Positions 10,980 through 21,649 of a stretch of 64,000 nucleotides of DNA are shown here, piece by piece. A model generated the notes under the pieces. It did not search any database. It was not told where the DNA came from and saw nothing but the letters and a program-made list of their open reading frames with translations. This DNA comes from Durusdinium trenchii (taxonomy: Eukaryota > Sar > Dinophyceae > Suessiales > Symbiodiniaceae), in contig CAXAMN010015324.1 in the NCBI GenBank assembly GCA_963970005.1, positions 34,923 to 98,922 on the forward strand, written 5' to 3'. Numbering within the stretch: position 1 is the stretch's first letter; every line of letters begins with the position of its first letter. Position numbers and translations under genes: made by a program.

Positions 10980-12420
10980 GTTTATAGACCCCCCTGAAGA
11001 GGTATTTTCCATCTAATAACCACCCGAAGTGGGTGCTGCTGCTAGGTTCCGGTTCCCTAGACGGTCCTTTGACCTCATTCTACGAAGAGTTTCGGCGAGT
11101 CGACGAAGAGTAGGACAAACAGAGCCATCGGGACGGGGGTTTGAACAGCTCCGTGGGACGCGGAGCTGTGGTGGTGATTCTATGGTCTGAATCCCCAATT
11201 CAAGCGTTGTTTGACTGAGGACTTGTACAGTAACCCCACCAGGTAGTTCCCATTCTTTTCAAGTGGTCGAAGTGAAGGCAAATTGGAGATTGTTTTCCTT
11301 TTGCCCACCTGGTGTTGAAACCCGTGAGGCTTCTGTGGGCTGCTCAAGCTGCTTCCCTCTCACCAAACATGTGGGTCATGGTTTCTGTTTCATGTGCTGC
11401 AAACATTTGGACCTCACGTTCGACCCCACTTCCTACCCAAAGACGAAGATGGGACATGACCCGAAGAAATTTTGGTTTGCGACTTAAAACCCATTTTCCC
11501 ATGCTCCCGGTAATACCTTGTACCGTCCTGTACCCTACCAGTTACGAGACATGTTAACACTACGCCCCGCCGACGCGAACCCGACCTTCGACCGAAGAAA
11601 ACTCGACCCAGAATCGGTCCGTGAACTCTTCAATGCCTGTTCGCATGGCATCCACACCCAGCTGCCTGAAAACGGAGTGGTGCCATGTCTGCCATGTCCA
11701 ATGTCCTTTACTTGGGTTTTGCTGTCCAACCTGGGAACAAATCCTGCATCATGAGAGGAGGATTCATCTATAATTAGGAAAACTAAAAACATCGCCTTAC
11801 GATAAGCAAATCAAGGTTTACCAAGGCCGCTGCTTGGCCATCGATGATTTGGTCAATTGATGCCATCATGATCTCCACGTCCGGTGTTGAGTGCTACAAG
11901 GAGATGCGCAAAGAAAGGCAACGATGCAAAGGTATATGTATACACGTCATTTAGATAGTGCATTTCCATCCAATGGGTCCAGCTCCTGAGAGGGTGGTTG
12001 GGGTAGTTTTGTTCGGGTCTAACTGCTTTCTGAGGGGTTGGAGTCCTAGGGCTGAATCAAGCTCAAAAGAATGGCACTACCAAAAGCGCTCCCCAGGTGG
12101 TCTCGGGGCCCAGGGCTTGCTATGAGCTTGCTTTCCCACCCTAAGCACCGATTCAAACCATGAGGTAGTCAAAGCCCTAAGGATTGAACCCATGAAAATG
12201 ATCCATCAAAGCAAATAAAACACTCCCAAAATTCTAACATGGACCCTGAGAATGGGACCCGGAAAGATTGACGGTTTTCCTCTACAAACCAGTGGTTTTC
12301 AGGGTCCTCTGGAGTGTCTGGGCGCTCCATTGTTGGTGGGGGGGCCTTTGGAGACCCCTCTGCTGGGCCACTGCTCGTGCTCGGTCATTTTGGTCGCACC
12401 CCCAACTCTATGACCTCATG
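10980..12420. other. No confident gene
   Basis: Contains two coding-like stretches without secure boundaries: minus 11060-11150 (PTLRRLAETLRRM, ending at a possible GT donor) and plus 11545-11660 (TFDRRKLDPESVRELFNAC). Otherwise low-information sequence with short inverted boxes. Confidence 0.35.
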
Positions 12421-12623
12421 CCCTAAGGATCCACCGAAGCGATTCGGGGAGTTTCAGGGGTGGGTGGGGTGTTTGGAAAGGGGGTCAAAAAGGTACAGCA
12501 CTGGTTCAACAGATCTACGGATCCATCCTCTTTTCGAAGGTGATGAATTCGACACTTTGATGTAGCCGCCAGCGTTAGGTCTAGCCGTACCTTCTGAGAA
12601 GGATCCGTGGATCCTATATAGGG
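12421..12623. mobile_element. Long, diverged hairpin element
   Basis: CCCTAAGGATCCACCGAAG at the left and GGATCCGTGGATCCTATATAGGG at the right, written here as GGATCCGTGGATCC then TATATAGGG. At 203 bp it is about twice the usual length, so it may be two overlapping copies or hold an insertion. Confidence 0.5.
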
Positions 12624-13034
12624 ATCAGTTCTTTTGCTTTTCCACCAACAATGAGACACATTTTGCTGGAACCTTTACTTGGATTTGCTGTCCAGGAACC
12701 GGGAAAACATCCAGCAATCACTCGATCTCTCAGCAAAACCCCAGTTTTTCCATGTTCCATGTGGATTCTATGGGAGGTTCTTCCCCGGCACCGACACCCC
12801 TTGGCGGTCCAAGTGGCAAGTCCTTCCTGAGGCCGGCGCTGACGTCGATGATGTTGAATGGTTGAGTGGTATGTGAGCTTTTAGCACCAATGGAACATAG
12901 CTGGCATGTCCAACACATACACGAAAACATGGGAACCCGAGAACCGGATGACTTTGTAAAAAGAATTATCCGGGCAAGAGACCCCAAACAGTGTGTGTGT
13001 GTGTGAGGTCTAGAGGTGAAGATCGTGGTGATGG

Positions 13035-13046
13035 TGGCGGTGGTGG

Positions 13047-13080
<34 letters not shown>

Positions 13081-13108
13081 AGTGAGAGAGTGAGAGTGAG
13101 CATCTGAG
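13035..13108. repeat. GA-rich simple repeat
   Basis: GTGAGA/GAGTGA repeats with small interruptions, preceded by a (GT)n run near 12992-13004. It lies inside the decayed gene and probably marks its broken 3' end. Confidence 0.9.
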
Positions 13109-13184
13109 AGCACATCTGAGAGCACGCGTCAGATAGCACGGAATGCGATCTACAGTAGAGGTCTTGAGATCGAGAGCGTCGAGG

Positions 13185-13245
13185 TGCACAAAGTGCTGCA
13201 CCTGCCATGAAATCTGCACTTCGAGGTTCAACAGTGGGGATATCA
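13185..13245 (+). repeat. Diverged dispersed-repeat copy
   Basis: CTGCACCTGCCATGAAATCT followed by GCACTTCGAGGTTCAAC is a diverged copy of the repeat seen at 3060-3900. Confidence 0.6.
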
Positions 13246-14335
13246 ACATCTTGCTTCAACACATACACCATGCCCGAAGCCAACACAAGGAAGGCATGAG
13301 GAACGTTAATGGCATTCCCAACCTGTTTGAACGCAAGGGTCACTTCGTGCCTCTCGATCCCCACCGTCTCGGTGGCACCAAAGAGGGTCAAATCCGACGC
13401 CGTCATCATGCCAAAGCGATGCATAGATGCCTTCACTGCTCAGGGTTCGCATAGCCAACACCTGGTCGATGGTGCTTGATGCCGCGAGGCCAGCCTGTTT
13501 GGCTTTGGAGAGCATTCGAATGTCACCGTAAAGTGGTTCTTTCTGATGCAGACAGCGTCAGCTGCTCGAAGTTCAGCATCCATGAAGCCACTGTCTGTAA
13601 ATCCAAGAAGGACGGAACGGGGCGCTTTGCATCGAACAAGTCCAACCTGACCCAAGTACCTAACCACCTCGTGCGGACTGTGTGGGTGTGGACCATGGTA
13701 TCGGACAACACTGGACCAAAGGCGTCGAAGTCTAAGCCTAAAAAGATCTAAAAAGTAACTCATTGAGGTCAGTGAGAACTTTAAAAACTTTAAAATGCGG
13801 ATGGTCTTCCAATTCGGCGGCACACTCGAAGGCCAGCAAAATCGGGAATGCGGTGCCGCACATCATGATGGCATCCACAAAGGCGTACCCGGCGTACCCG
13901 AATGAAAGGCCACGCTGGGACAGCTACTCCGAGGTGGTGGCTCAAGCTTGAGCGATCCGCCTCGCTGAACCAGAGTTGGGAGAAAGCATGCCGCAAGCGA
14001 AAGCAACACCAACCATCCACTCATGGTGTTGAAGCACCGCCATTTCCTTGCAGAACCCAAAGCAGAAAATCAAGCATGGTACCTTGGCGAGACGGAAAGA
14101 CCAGCTTCAGCTTGAGCAGCTAAATCGGCTTTTCCTGTTCGATCACTCGTGAGAAAACCCATCCATTCCCCCCAAAGGTGGTTCCCCACTTTTCCTGGTT
14201 AGGCCCAGAAACCGCGCCCCATTTTTCTGCATCCCAAGTCTCGCTCCTTTACTTGCACCGCTGCGCCTCGGATGCTAACAGAATCCAAAATACCTCCCAA
14301 CTTGGAGAGATCCCACAGAATGCTATGGTGGATAA

Positions 14336-14436
14336 TACCCGATGGCTCCCACTACAGTACCTCCCCTGAGGAGATGGTTAGGGTGGGTGCCAGGAGGGTC
14401 TAACCACCTTCTGAGGATTTCGATGGAGCCCTAGGG
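14336..14436. mobile_element. Hairpin element, diverged left end
   Basis: Right end GATTTCGATGGAGCCCTAGG is intact. The left end has become CCCGATGGCTCCCAC. The middle GGTGGGTGCCAGGAGGGTC is shared with copies at 38990 and 41188. Confidence 0.6.
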
Positions 14437-15777
14437 ATATATATAATAGTCAAATTTGTGCTTAGTAAGTGCCTTCAACCAAAGCATGAAAGCGTGGAAA
14501 AAACATCACTGACATTTGGTGGGAAATCGGGCATCCCAAAACGCAAGCAAAGTGACTGATGGAATCAGGATCATGGAAAGATTCTGCATGCCAGCTTCTT
14601 AATATCTTGATAAAAATCTGAGCCAAGTGGTAGGTAGGGTTTCCAAACAAAATAGTTCTAACATGTTCCAACCAAAGCCTCACTGAGCAACACCATCCAT
14701 TGCCAATAATATCCCCATCATGGCAGTTCTTTGCCAATCCCCAAGACAGCATGCCCAATGCAGTGAAGGAGCACATCCTTCCTTAGTTGGCAAAATGGCA
14801 ACAATCCGTTGGAAGAGATTCTTAAAGAGCTGGGACACCTATATATAGCAACTTTGGGTCCAGGGTTGCCTCTACTAGGCAAAGACCGCGGCACAGACTC
14901 CGAAAAGAACAACACTGTCAGAGCATGTGGCAAGAGGTTGAGATCCCTCATATATCGCTTATACACCCATCGCTAAACCGAAAAGCAAGACCCTGAAAAA
15001 TCCACTGCCACCTTCTCAGCACGACGGGGCCCTCGTTGCTATAAAGGTAGCGAACACATCATCATACCTCAAGGGACAGTGGATCCATGTTTGCTCGACT
15101 TATATGACCGCACAGCCACCTGTTGAGTGGATCGAAGGCCAGGATCACCAGCGACAAAGATGAAACCCCATCTTCGAATCAAACAGATGGCTCAGGATTA
15201 GACCCTTAGCTTGGATACTGTTGATATTTAGCACTCATTTTGGGGTAAGTATTGGAGGGTCATCCAGAGGTGTTTGTCTTGATATTTCTGGATCCGAGTC
15301 ACCTGTTTTTTTCCCATAGACCCACGTGAATCGAATACTACGCTGTGTTAGGCAGAGCAGAGTAGCAAAGCATGCAGCCGTTGTTTCGAGTGTCTCCTTG
15401 CCGTCCTTTGCACGCAAAAACGTTTTCGTTTCTGTGTTCGACGTGATGGTCCCAAAGCCTACTTGTTTCGCGTCATGACTGTCCAAAACCCTACCATGTT
15501 TTTCCAGCCTTTGGTGGGGGGAAGACCACGTACACTCCCAGAAAAAATGATGGAAGTGGATGTTACATGATGTTACGGTCCCTGGAATAAAGATCATCTA
15601 CTTCTACAAAACTGGAGAACTCCACTTCCATGTATACCTCCACTTCCAAGGTCATGTCTTTCAAAGCACGACTTCGATGCGTTTCCACCACCACTTCCAC
15701 TCAGTAGACCGCTTCAAAAAACAACACTTCTAATTATTTAATCTGAGCGTCACGAGTCCTTCGATGGCTCGACTCAC
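14437..15777. other. No confident gene
   Basis: Minus 14462-14960 reads weakly protein-like in two frames with hydrophobic stretches; it may be another decayed copy. Minus 15235-15597 is open for 120 codons but shows no motif. Nothing here is called as a gene. Confidence 0.35.
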
Positions 15778-15873
15778 ATAGCCAAACATGGCGAGCTCCC
15801 GGCGACAGCGTGGCAAGGTGAGACAGGACGAGGCGAGGCGGCTGACGAAGAGGATGGGACGAAGTTCGTGTTT
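15778..15873 (-). CDS. Candidate exon, unrecognised gene
   Basis: A 96-nt block on minus after AAAAAG and before a GTGAGT donor encodes 32 whole codons: KHELRPILFVSRLASSCLTL then PRCRRELAMFGY. The GTGAGT donor is textbook. A rival reading is a plus-strand start, MASSRRQRGK, with a GTGAGA donor across the same bases. Only one can be right. Confidence 0.35.
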
Positions 15874-16887
15874 CTTTTTCTGGTTGATGGAGTTCTGTTT
15901 GGAGTTGCTGTCCACAAAAACCAGGACCAACTAATTAATATATATATATATAAATACATGCAACGGGATGGACATAAGCAAAACCATATGTGTTTTTTCT
16001 TTTTTATCAGCTGGCAGGGTGATCACAGTTGGTGGTTTTATGTCGAAAGGCGCGACCTTGACAGTCATGCAACAGCTGTGGCCCTTGTGGTAGATCCTGG
16101 AAGCATAGACAGCATATGACAGCATGGACCCTATCAATCCCCGCTGCAGGGGCAAAAGCAGGACCCCGCCAAAAACGGTCAGTGAAAAAACAGGTTGGGT
16201 ATGGTTGGGCTCTTCATCCGTAAGCGAGAAAAACACGATAGTTTTTTTGTTTGCTTTCCCAAAGCTTCATCCTCTACCTTGACTCGGCTGCACTCGTGCG
16301 ACCCAATTCGAGTCTTGTTTCACAAAAATACATATGTTTAAAAACCCTTGTGCACCACCTCCTACTAGGACCAAAAGGTAGTGTAACTGCTTTTTAGACT
16401 TGCAGGATGTGTGTAAGGTTTGGGCAGCGGACGTTGTTGCAGCATAGCAAGTTCAAAGCTCTCTGTCAGGCTCACATGAGCAGACTGCAAGCCAATGCAA
16501 GCGTTTCATCGCACACCCTATCAAAGCTTCAACAGGATTGACTGGATGTGTCCGCTCACAAAAGCTCCATCTAATTCTCACGACATCCTGGCATCAGTGT
16601 GTCTATCAATATCATAGAGCTCAAAAGAACAATGGGATAGTTGCAAACATGGTGTTTTCGAATCATTTGAAACATGTACGACATGTCATTTCACCCGCAG
16701 ATCGATGCCCAAACACATACAGAAACGAAGGAAACCCTTCGGTTTTCCGCACACCGACCTTAGACTGACCCTGGGACTGGAAGAGTTCTTGACCCCATGA
16801 TGAACAGCATGACCAGTCCCAAATAACGTACATTCCAGTCCCAGGTGGATGGTTAGGTCAAACGGTCAAACCATGTATCGAAGAACG

Positions 16888-16934
16888 TGGTCAAACCGGC
16901 GGAACGCCACCGCCGAGCCCTCAGCCTCCACTTC
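16888..16934 (-). CDS. Candidate exon, unrecognised gene
   Basis: A 47-nt block on minus after CTATAG and before a GT donor encodes EVEAEGSAVAFRRFDH, with the first codon split. The same frame stays open upstream to 17210 (ATEEGKPSVPKARPPKRK), so a longer exon is possible. Confidence 0.3.
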
Positions 16935-17276
16935 TATAGGTGGAAGTGGTTGAAATCCCGTTCGGAACGTTGAACAGGACAGTTGGTCGTCCGTAACCAT
17001 GCGATGTGTTTGCTTTCGATGACGCGTTACGTGGCCGGCCATGCCCCTGCCCCACATTCTCCGCCTCCGTAGCACCTGGCAGAGCTGTTGCGAAATCACC
17101 CACGTCAGCAGTAAGATGAACTCGTTTCCTCCTTTCCTCTTGGGTGGACGAGCTTTCGGGACTGATGGTTTTCCTTCTTCGGTTGCTAGAGAGAACCGGC
17201 AGGTGGCCACTCTTCCACGGTTGCAGGTTGCAGGTTTCAGCTGGAAAGGCCTATGCCTGAGACTCTCTATGTAAGG

Positions 17277-17388
17277 CCCATAGGGTCCAGGTACCTCCTG
17301 AGGATGGTCTTGGAGGTGAAAGTACTTCCGGAGAATGGTCTTGGGGGGTCAAAGGACATCCGATTCGGATGGTCCTGGACCCTTAGGG
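17277..17388. mobile_element. Hairpin element, CCCATAGGGTCCAGG family
   Basis: Full-length 112-bp copy. Right-hand nested stem is GGACATCCGATTCGGATGG. The TIRs are CCCATAGGGTCCAGG and CCTGGACCCTTAGGG. Confidence 0.85.
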
Positions 17389-18833
17389 AGGTTCATGAGG
17401 CTTCAGGGCCACGTCAGAGATCGTCAGAGGAACAATGCTCAAGACTTCATGGACGAACTGGCAGCTCAAAGATTCTGACTGACTTAGCATGAGAGAGTGT
17501 GGGTATTTGAGGTGGGAATTGGTGCCTTGTTTTGTGAAAAGGAATCATGAGCCGCATGAGCCGCAGGAGTCGCCTTTTTGCCATGGAAAACTGGATGAGA
17601 CTTCCAAAAGGTGTTCTATAAGCCTTAAGGCTCCACTACCACCCTCTTTTCGGTCCGGGCTTATGTGTTTCCTCCACTGAGACATGAGACGGTGCCATGG
17701 GTCGGGTCCCGTCGTACGAAAACGGATCCCCTAGGGCCCTAGGGTTCTGCATGAGACTTCCAAGAGATGTTTTATATAGGGTTCCAATCCGTGAAGAGGT
17801 GTTTTATGGCTGCCGCTCCTGCTGATGCACCCCCCAAAAAACGAAGAATCGAAACGAGAGCCGAAGACTTGAAGCAGTCGAAGTGAAATATGTTTTACGT
17901 CAAGGTACCAGCAGTCACAAGACAGGGTGCCCGACAGTCACATCCACGGCCCCTGGATGGGACGAGCCACACCACCCCGAGCTATGCGACTCCTGGTACT
18001 GGTGGTTTCATTGAAACAGAACGAAACTGGTCAACATCACCACCACCGCTGCCCCCGGACCCCAACCATGCTGATCTCCATCCCTGACTGTCTCGCGCCT
18101 TCCCCCCAAGCCCGCCCAACGACACATCGTGCAACTCCGTGGAACACGTGGAACCGCACTCCGCGCGCGGCGAACGGGCGAAGGCACCTTTTTGGTCGGC
18201 GTCTTGCCGCGAGGAGATGTCGGGAGAGGGATCCACTTGAAGCAATGCCAGGAGCGCATGGGGGCCCTTCAGTTCAAGAGGCGGTATGGTATATGGTGTA
18301 TACTGTAGACTAGACTACATGCGTTTCTCCCAGGAACCAAAACATGAAGTCTGCAAACGAGCCATGCTTTGTGGTCTAATACCTACGAACACCCCCCAAA
18401 GTTAATTATACATAGCATTCTAGATAGACGCTTGAGAATGTTTCAGGTTCATGCCAGAAAAAAGAATTGGGCTGCTGCGCTCGTAAAAGCTTTGGTGGGA
18501 GCACACTTAACACCTCAAACGCATCTGCACCTGTCTTAATCGGCCATATTTTCTCCAAGAAAGGTGTTGTTCAGTGTCCAAATGGTTGGTTCCAAGGCCT
18601 ACTAAGCAATCGACCTGCATATCGCTTCTCTTTGGCTTCTACGTGCCAAGTGGTCACAACGAAGGAGCATTTGGCCAAAGCCACATGGATCTGGGTGTCG
18701 CACTTCATTCGGCCGCACGGACGAAGAACAAACGCGTGTGACGAACAGCAAACCATTCCTGGCTCATGGCACCAGCGCATCTCGACTATAACTAGAGGGC
18801 TGTCACAGAAACCTTGTCAACTTGTCAACATAT
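17389..18833. other. No confident gene
   Basis: A minus-strand stretch at 18185-18240 (IPLPTSPRGKTPTKK, ending at a GT donor) could be an exon. The rest shows no recognisable feature. Confidence 0.35.
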
Positions 18834-18937
18834 TCCAGGACCTTCAAAGTGACCGGGATGAGGTCACCGGGATGAGGTCACTTATAAAGGTCACTGGATG
18901 AGACTCCAAAGAGGTCACGAAATCTTCAGGTCCTGGA
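18834..18937. mobile_element. Hairpin element, GGACCTTCAAAGTGACC type
   Basis: CCAGGACCTTCAAAGTGACC at the left and TCACGAAATCTTCAGGTCCT at the right form imperfect inverted ends. The interior has repeated GATGAGGTCACCGGGATGAG. Related to the copies at 6360, 9272 and 47783. Confidence 0.65.
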
Positions 18938-19484
18938 TAGGCTTGGCTGGTGTGCTTGGTTTTGGCTCTGAGAGTGCAACTTCAGAGTTTGTGCGCACAT
19001 ACTTTCCACCTGATAGAGGTGGGTGAAAACCTGGTCAACATGCATGACTAGGCAAGATTCGGCCCTGATTGTTGATTCAGCCTTCTTCAAAACATGTCAA
19101 TCTCCATCAGTTGGAAGAAGATGTGTATTCCAAACTAAGGATCCCTAGGCCCTGGGTAAATGTCACAACTAGATTAGTTAAACACAGTTGGAGGGTAATG
19201 CTTCCCCATCACTACCCCGTCTAGGTCATCCACCTATAGTATAAGACCAATTTGAGCTGACCAGTGGAGGATGTGTTGAGATTTGTGCGGCCGGTCCATC
19301 TTTTGGTGAGACCTGGAACACCCAGATTTCTGGCTGAAGCCCGTCAGGAAGGGCGCATGTCGGAGAAAAAGGATTGCACTTTTCTCCAAATCAACGTGGA
19401 ATATCATGGAATATCATGGAATATAGGCCCCCCTCAAAGACCGACCGAGACCTATCTTCAACAAACAGGTGGTTTTCATTCCAC

Positions 19485-19554
19485 CTCCATGTTCATCTCG
19501 GCCACCAGAACACGCGGTCGAGTCTCCGAATCGAAGACACCACACCGAACCATC
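19485..19554 (-). CDS. Candidate exon, unrecognised gene
   Basis: A 70-nt block on minus after CCGAG and before a GTGGAA donor encodes MVRCGVFDSETRPRVLVAEM then NME. The AG|G acceptor and clean reading favour a real exon. The internal ATG could also be a start codon. No family recognised. Confidence 0.4.
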
Positions 19555-20458
19555 CTCGGGTGGGCGGCTCCTCCCCCCACTGGCACCCAACCACCGAACC
19601 GAGTTTCGGAGGTAGCCCATAAGCCCCTAGGGGGCAATACAAAGCATCAAGAACCTGGCTTTCCCTAGCAAAAAACATGGCTGTTGTATGTGAAAACCTG
19701 TATGTTTCATTAGTTTTCATGGTTTTGAGGGCCACTGGCCAAAGGAGAAAATATGGGAAAACTCTTACGTCATGATCAAATCCTGGGAAACATGAGGTAG
19801 AACGAGCTGAAGGGTCCACGACCCGACTGGCAACAGGAACTGGCAAAGCATCTGGCACATCCCAAAGCTGTAAGTTGACAGTTGCGACATGCCGCCTTTC
19901 CAGCAAGAGAAATTTCAGACGCACACACTATATGTGCGGGCGAGGCAGGAGCATCTTGCAAGACCTTAGCAAGACACGGAATGATGGAATACCTTTCACA
20001 AAGGGACTATCTTCTAAGGACTTGCAACATCTTGCAATACTGTTGGTACTGAGACAATGTACAATGTAGGAACACCCTCAGGTTCACGACAAACACACCA
20101 CCTGGTTCCAAATGAATCTTGATATACCGACGGGATTTTCTTGATGGATTTCAGGTGTCTTTCGGAAACTCTTGGAGTGTGCAAGGGTGGGTCCATCCCT
20201 ACCATTGGCTGAAGAAAGATTGAAGCCCCTGTGACCGTCCACCTGTTGATTCGGCTAGGCGGTGGGTTTTGTCTCATAAATTACAGAAAATATATTCAAC
20301 CACAATCACTGACTGCCCTTCCATGTGAGGGCTCGCACTCTCCTTTGGACCCTGGCGGTGTCAATCGTGATTTATTGGACGCCGAAGGCGTGACATATGG
20401 TACAGGCTGGAATGAAAGCCAACTGCTCAAAAACATTAGCGCCACCAAAGAGAGGCCT
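19555..20458. other. No gene seen
   Basis: No conserved coding segment, hairpin element or tandem repeat stands out. Confidence 0.5.
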
Positions 20459-20672
20459 TCCGAACAAGCCAAAGCGCTCCACATGCTCAACGTGCCTCAC
20501 CAAAGGCCTCGACTAAGAGAAAGTGCTCCCCCTTTGTAAAGTGTAGCCTCACCAAAGGCCTTGACAAAGAAGAAGCGCTCCGCATTCTCAAAGTGAAAAC
20601 AAGGTAAACAAAGGCCTCGACAAAAAAGAAGCGCTCCGCATGCTCAAAGTGAAACCTTGCTATGCTATGCCA
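20459..20672. repeat. Tandem repeat beside the assembly gap
   Basis: Four imperfect copies of about 55-60 bp built on CACCAAAGGCCTCGACAAAG then GAAGCGCTCCGCATGCTCAA. It lies just downstream of the last ORF of the retrotransposon, so it may be part of that element's terminal region. Confidence 0.75.
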
Positions 20673-20682
20673 NNNNNNNNNN
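20673..20682. other. Assembly gap, 10 N
   Basis: Ten N bases. The same 24 bases (GTGAAACCTTGCTATGCTAT plus GCCA) stand immediately on both sides at 20649-20672 and 20683-20706. The gap probably hides a collapsed tandem repeat, or is an artefact of joining overlapping contigs. Confidence 0.98.
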
Positions 20683-20698
20683 GTGAAACCTTGCTATG

Positions 20699-21649
20699 CT
20701 ATGCCACCCCACCCCGGCGGTGGGCACGCACTTGGAAGAAAAGGTTGGCCGCCAGCAAGAGGTTGGTGAAGAGGGGACTGGGCGGGGGGGCCAGCCCCCC
20801 CCCAAGCGGCACGGAGGCGCCGGCAGGCGTCCCGGCAGGAGGGTCAGCCGGTTGGAGGGAGGGTTGAGAAGTGGCCGGAGGCCACCAATCTACCAAGATT
20901 TGCTCCAGTTGGGACATCAAAGCGGTCTCCACTCCCTGAGACACGGAAGACAACTGGTTCACCACACCACCAAGCTCGAGCCATAGATCACGAAGGAGTC
21001 GAGTGGTAATTGCGAGCATCAACCGAATGAAGAGGCGCACCACAGTAGCGATGAGAGCGGCCACCACACGCGGAAATAAGAGCAACAGCAAAAGTGCCCA
21101 CAGAGTCCTCCGATAACTAACCATCCATCTCAGGGAGCTTTGCCAGCCCATGCTGAAGCGAAGCCACCACACCCGCAACGAAGGCTGAGAACTCTGGTCA
21201 AAGGGCAAGGCCTCGACTATGGGCGGGGCTGCCGACTGTGCCAACCCATCAGCCGTGGCCCAGCCAGGGAAAATAGTATACAGAGATGTCAACAGGCGGG
21301 CGAAGGCCGCCGAGACCCGCCGTGAGCCACTGCCAGAACGCCATCTTGCAGTCTGCTGTCTAAACCCAGGGTCGTCTAAAGCTGCCAACTCTTCTGGGGT
21401 CAGTTCGTTTGAAGCGAGTTCCACTGCGCGCAACACGTGACCTCGCCGCGCCGAAACACCTCCAGCTGAGCTACCAGGGTCCTCTAACGAGGGGGGTGGA
21501 AGATCACCTCGATTTGCTTGCCTGCCCCTTTGCTGGCTATGCTTTGGAGATGAGCTTCGCTTCCGCTCTGTGCGCCGCCGCGGCGCTTGGACTTGAGAGC
21601 GTTCCCCCTGGCTAGAGTGGGACCTGCCCATCTGCAACAACTTTACCAA
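20699..21649 (-). CDS. Retrotransposon ORF4: basic protein with membrane segment
   Basis: About 316 codons in the -1 frame relative to the recombinase. The recombinase stop overlaps the first codons (TTGGTAA), and a likely ATG is MGRSHSSQ at codon 7. The first 70 residues are basic and Ser/Arg-rich (SQVQAPRRRTERKRSSSPKH). Residues ~183-204 are strongly hydrophobic (LWALLLLLLFPRVVAALIAT), followed by an amphipathic basic stretch (RLFIRLMLAITTRLL). The C-terminus is Pro/Gly-rich. I recognise no family. Position and membrane segment invite comparison with envelope-like ORFs of other retroelements, but there is no sequence support for that. The stop lies inside the 24-bp duplication next to the assembly gap, so the C-terminus needs care. 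Confidence 0.55.
   Translation of the reverse strand: MVKLLQMGRSHSSQGERSQVQAPRRRTERKRSSSPKHSQQRGRQANRGDLPPPSLEDPGSSAGGVSARRGHVLRAVELASNELTPEELAALDDPGFRQQTARWRSGSGSRRVSAAFARLLTSLYTIFPGWATADGLAQSAAPPIVEALPFDQSSQPSLRVWWLRFSMGWQSSLRWMVSYRRTLWALLLLLLFPRVVAALIATVVRLFIRLMLAITTRLLRDLWLELGGVVNQLSSVSQGVETALMSQLEQILVDWWPPATSQPSLQPADPPAGTPAGASVPLGGGLAPPPSPLFTNLLLAANLFFQVRAHRRGGVA

Larger units (their letters stand above)
12960..14150 (-). pseudogene. Decayed gene; possible cytosine-MTase motif X at 3' end
   Basis: One minus-strand frame runs through GLSFGYAGYAFVDAIMMCG, FECAAELEDHPHFK and VLTDLNELLF, hits TAG near 13748, then continues through LGLDFDAFGPVLSDTM to ASERTTLR. After frame jumps near 13510 and 13410 it reads DLTLFGATETVGIERHEV and then QVGNAINVPHAFLVL. 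The last piece resembles motif X of C5-cytosine methyltransferases (QxGNAxxPP-like). No PCQ motif IV is visible, so the family is a guess. The internal stop and two frameshifts make it a pseudogene. The downstream end overlaps a (GA)n run and a copy of the WQAQ dispersed repeat. Confidence 0.4.

Noticed and set aside
18950-18975. TTTTGGCTCTGAG as a spliced-leader relic
   Set aside because: Too short and mismatched to the conserved dinoflagellate leader end.
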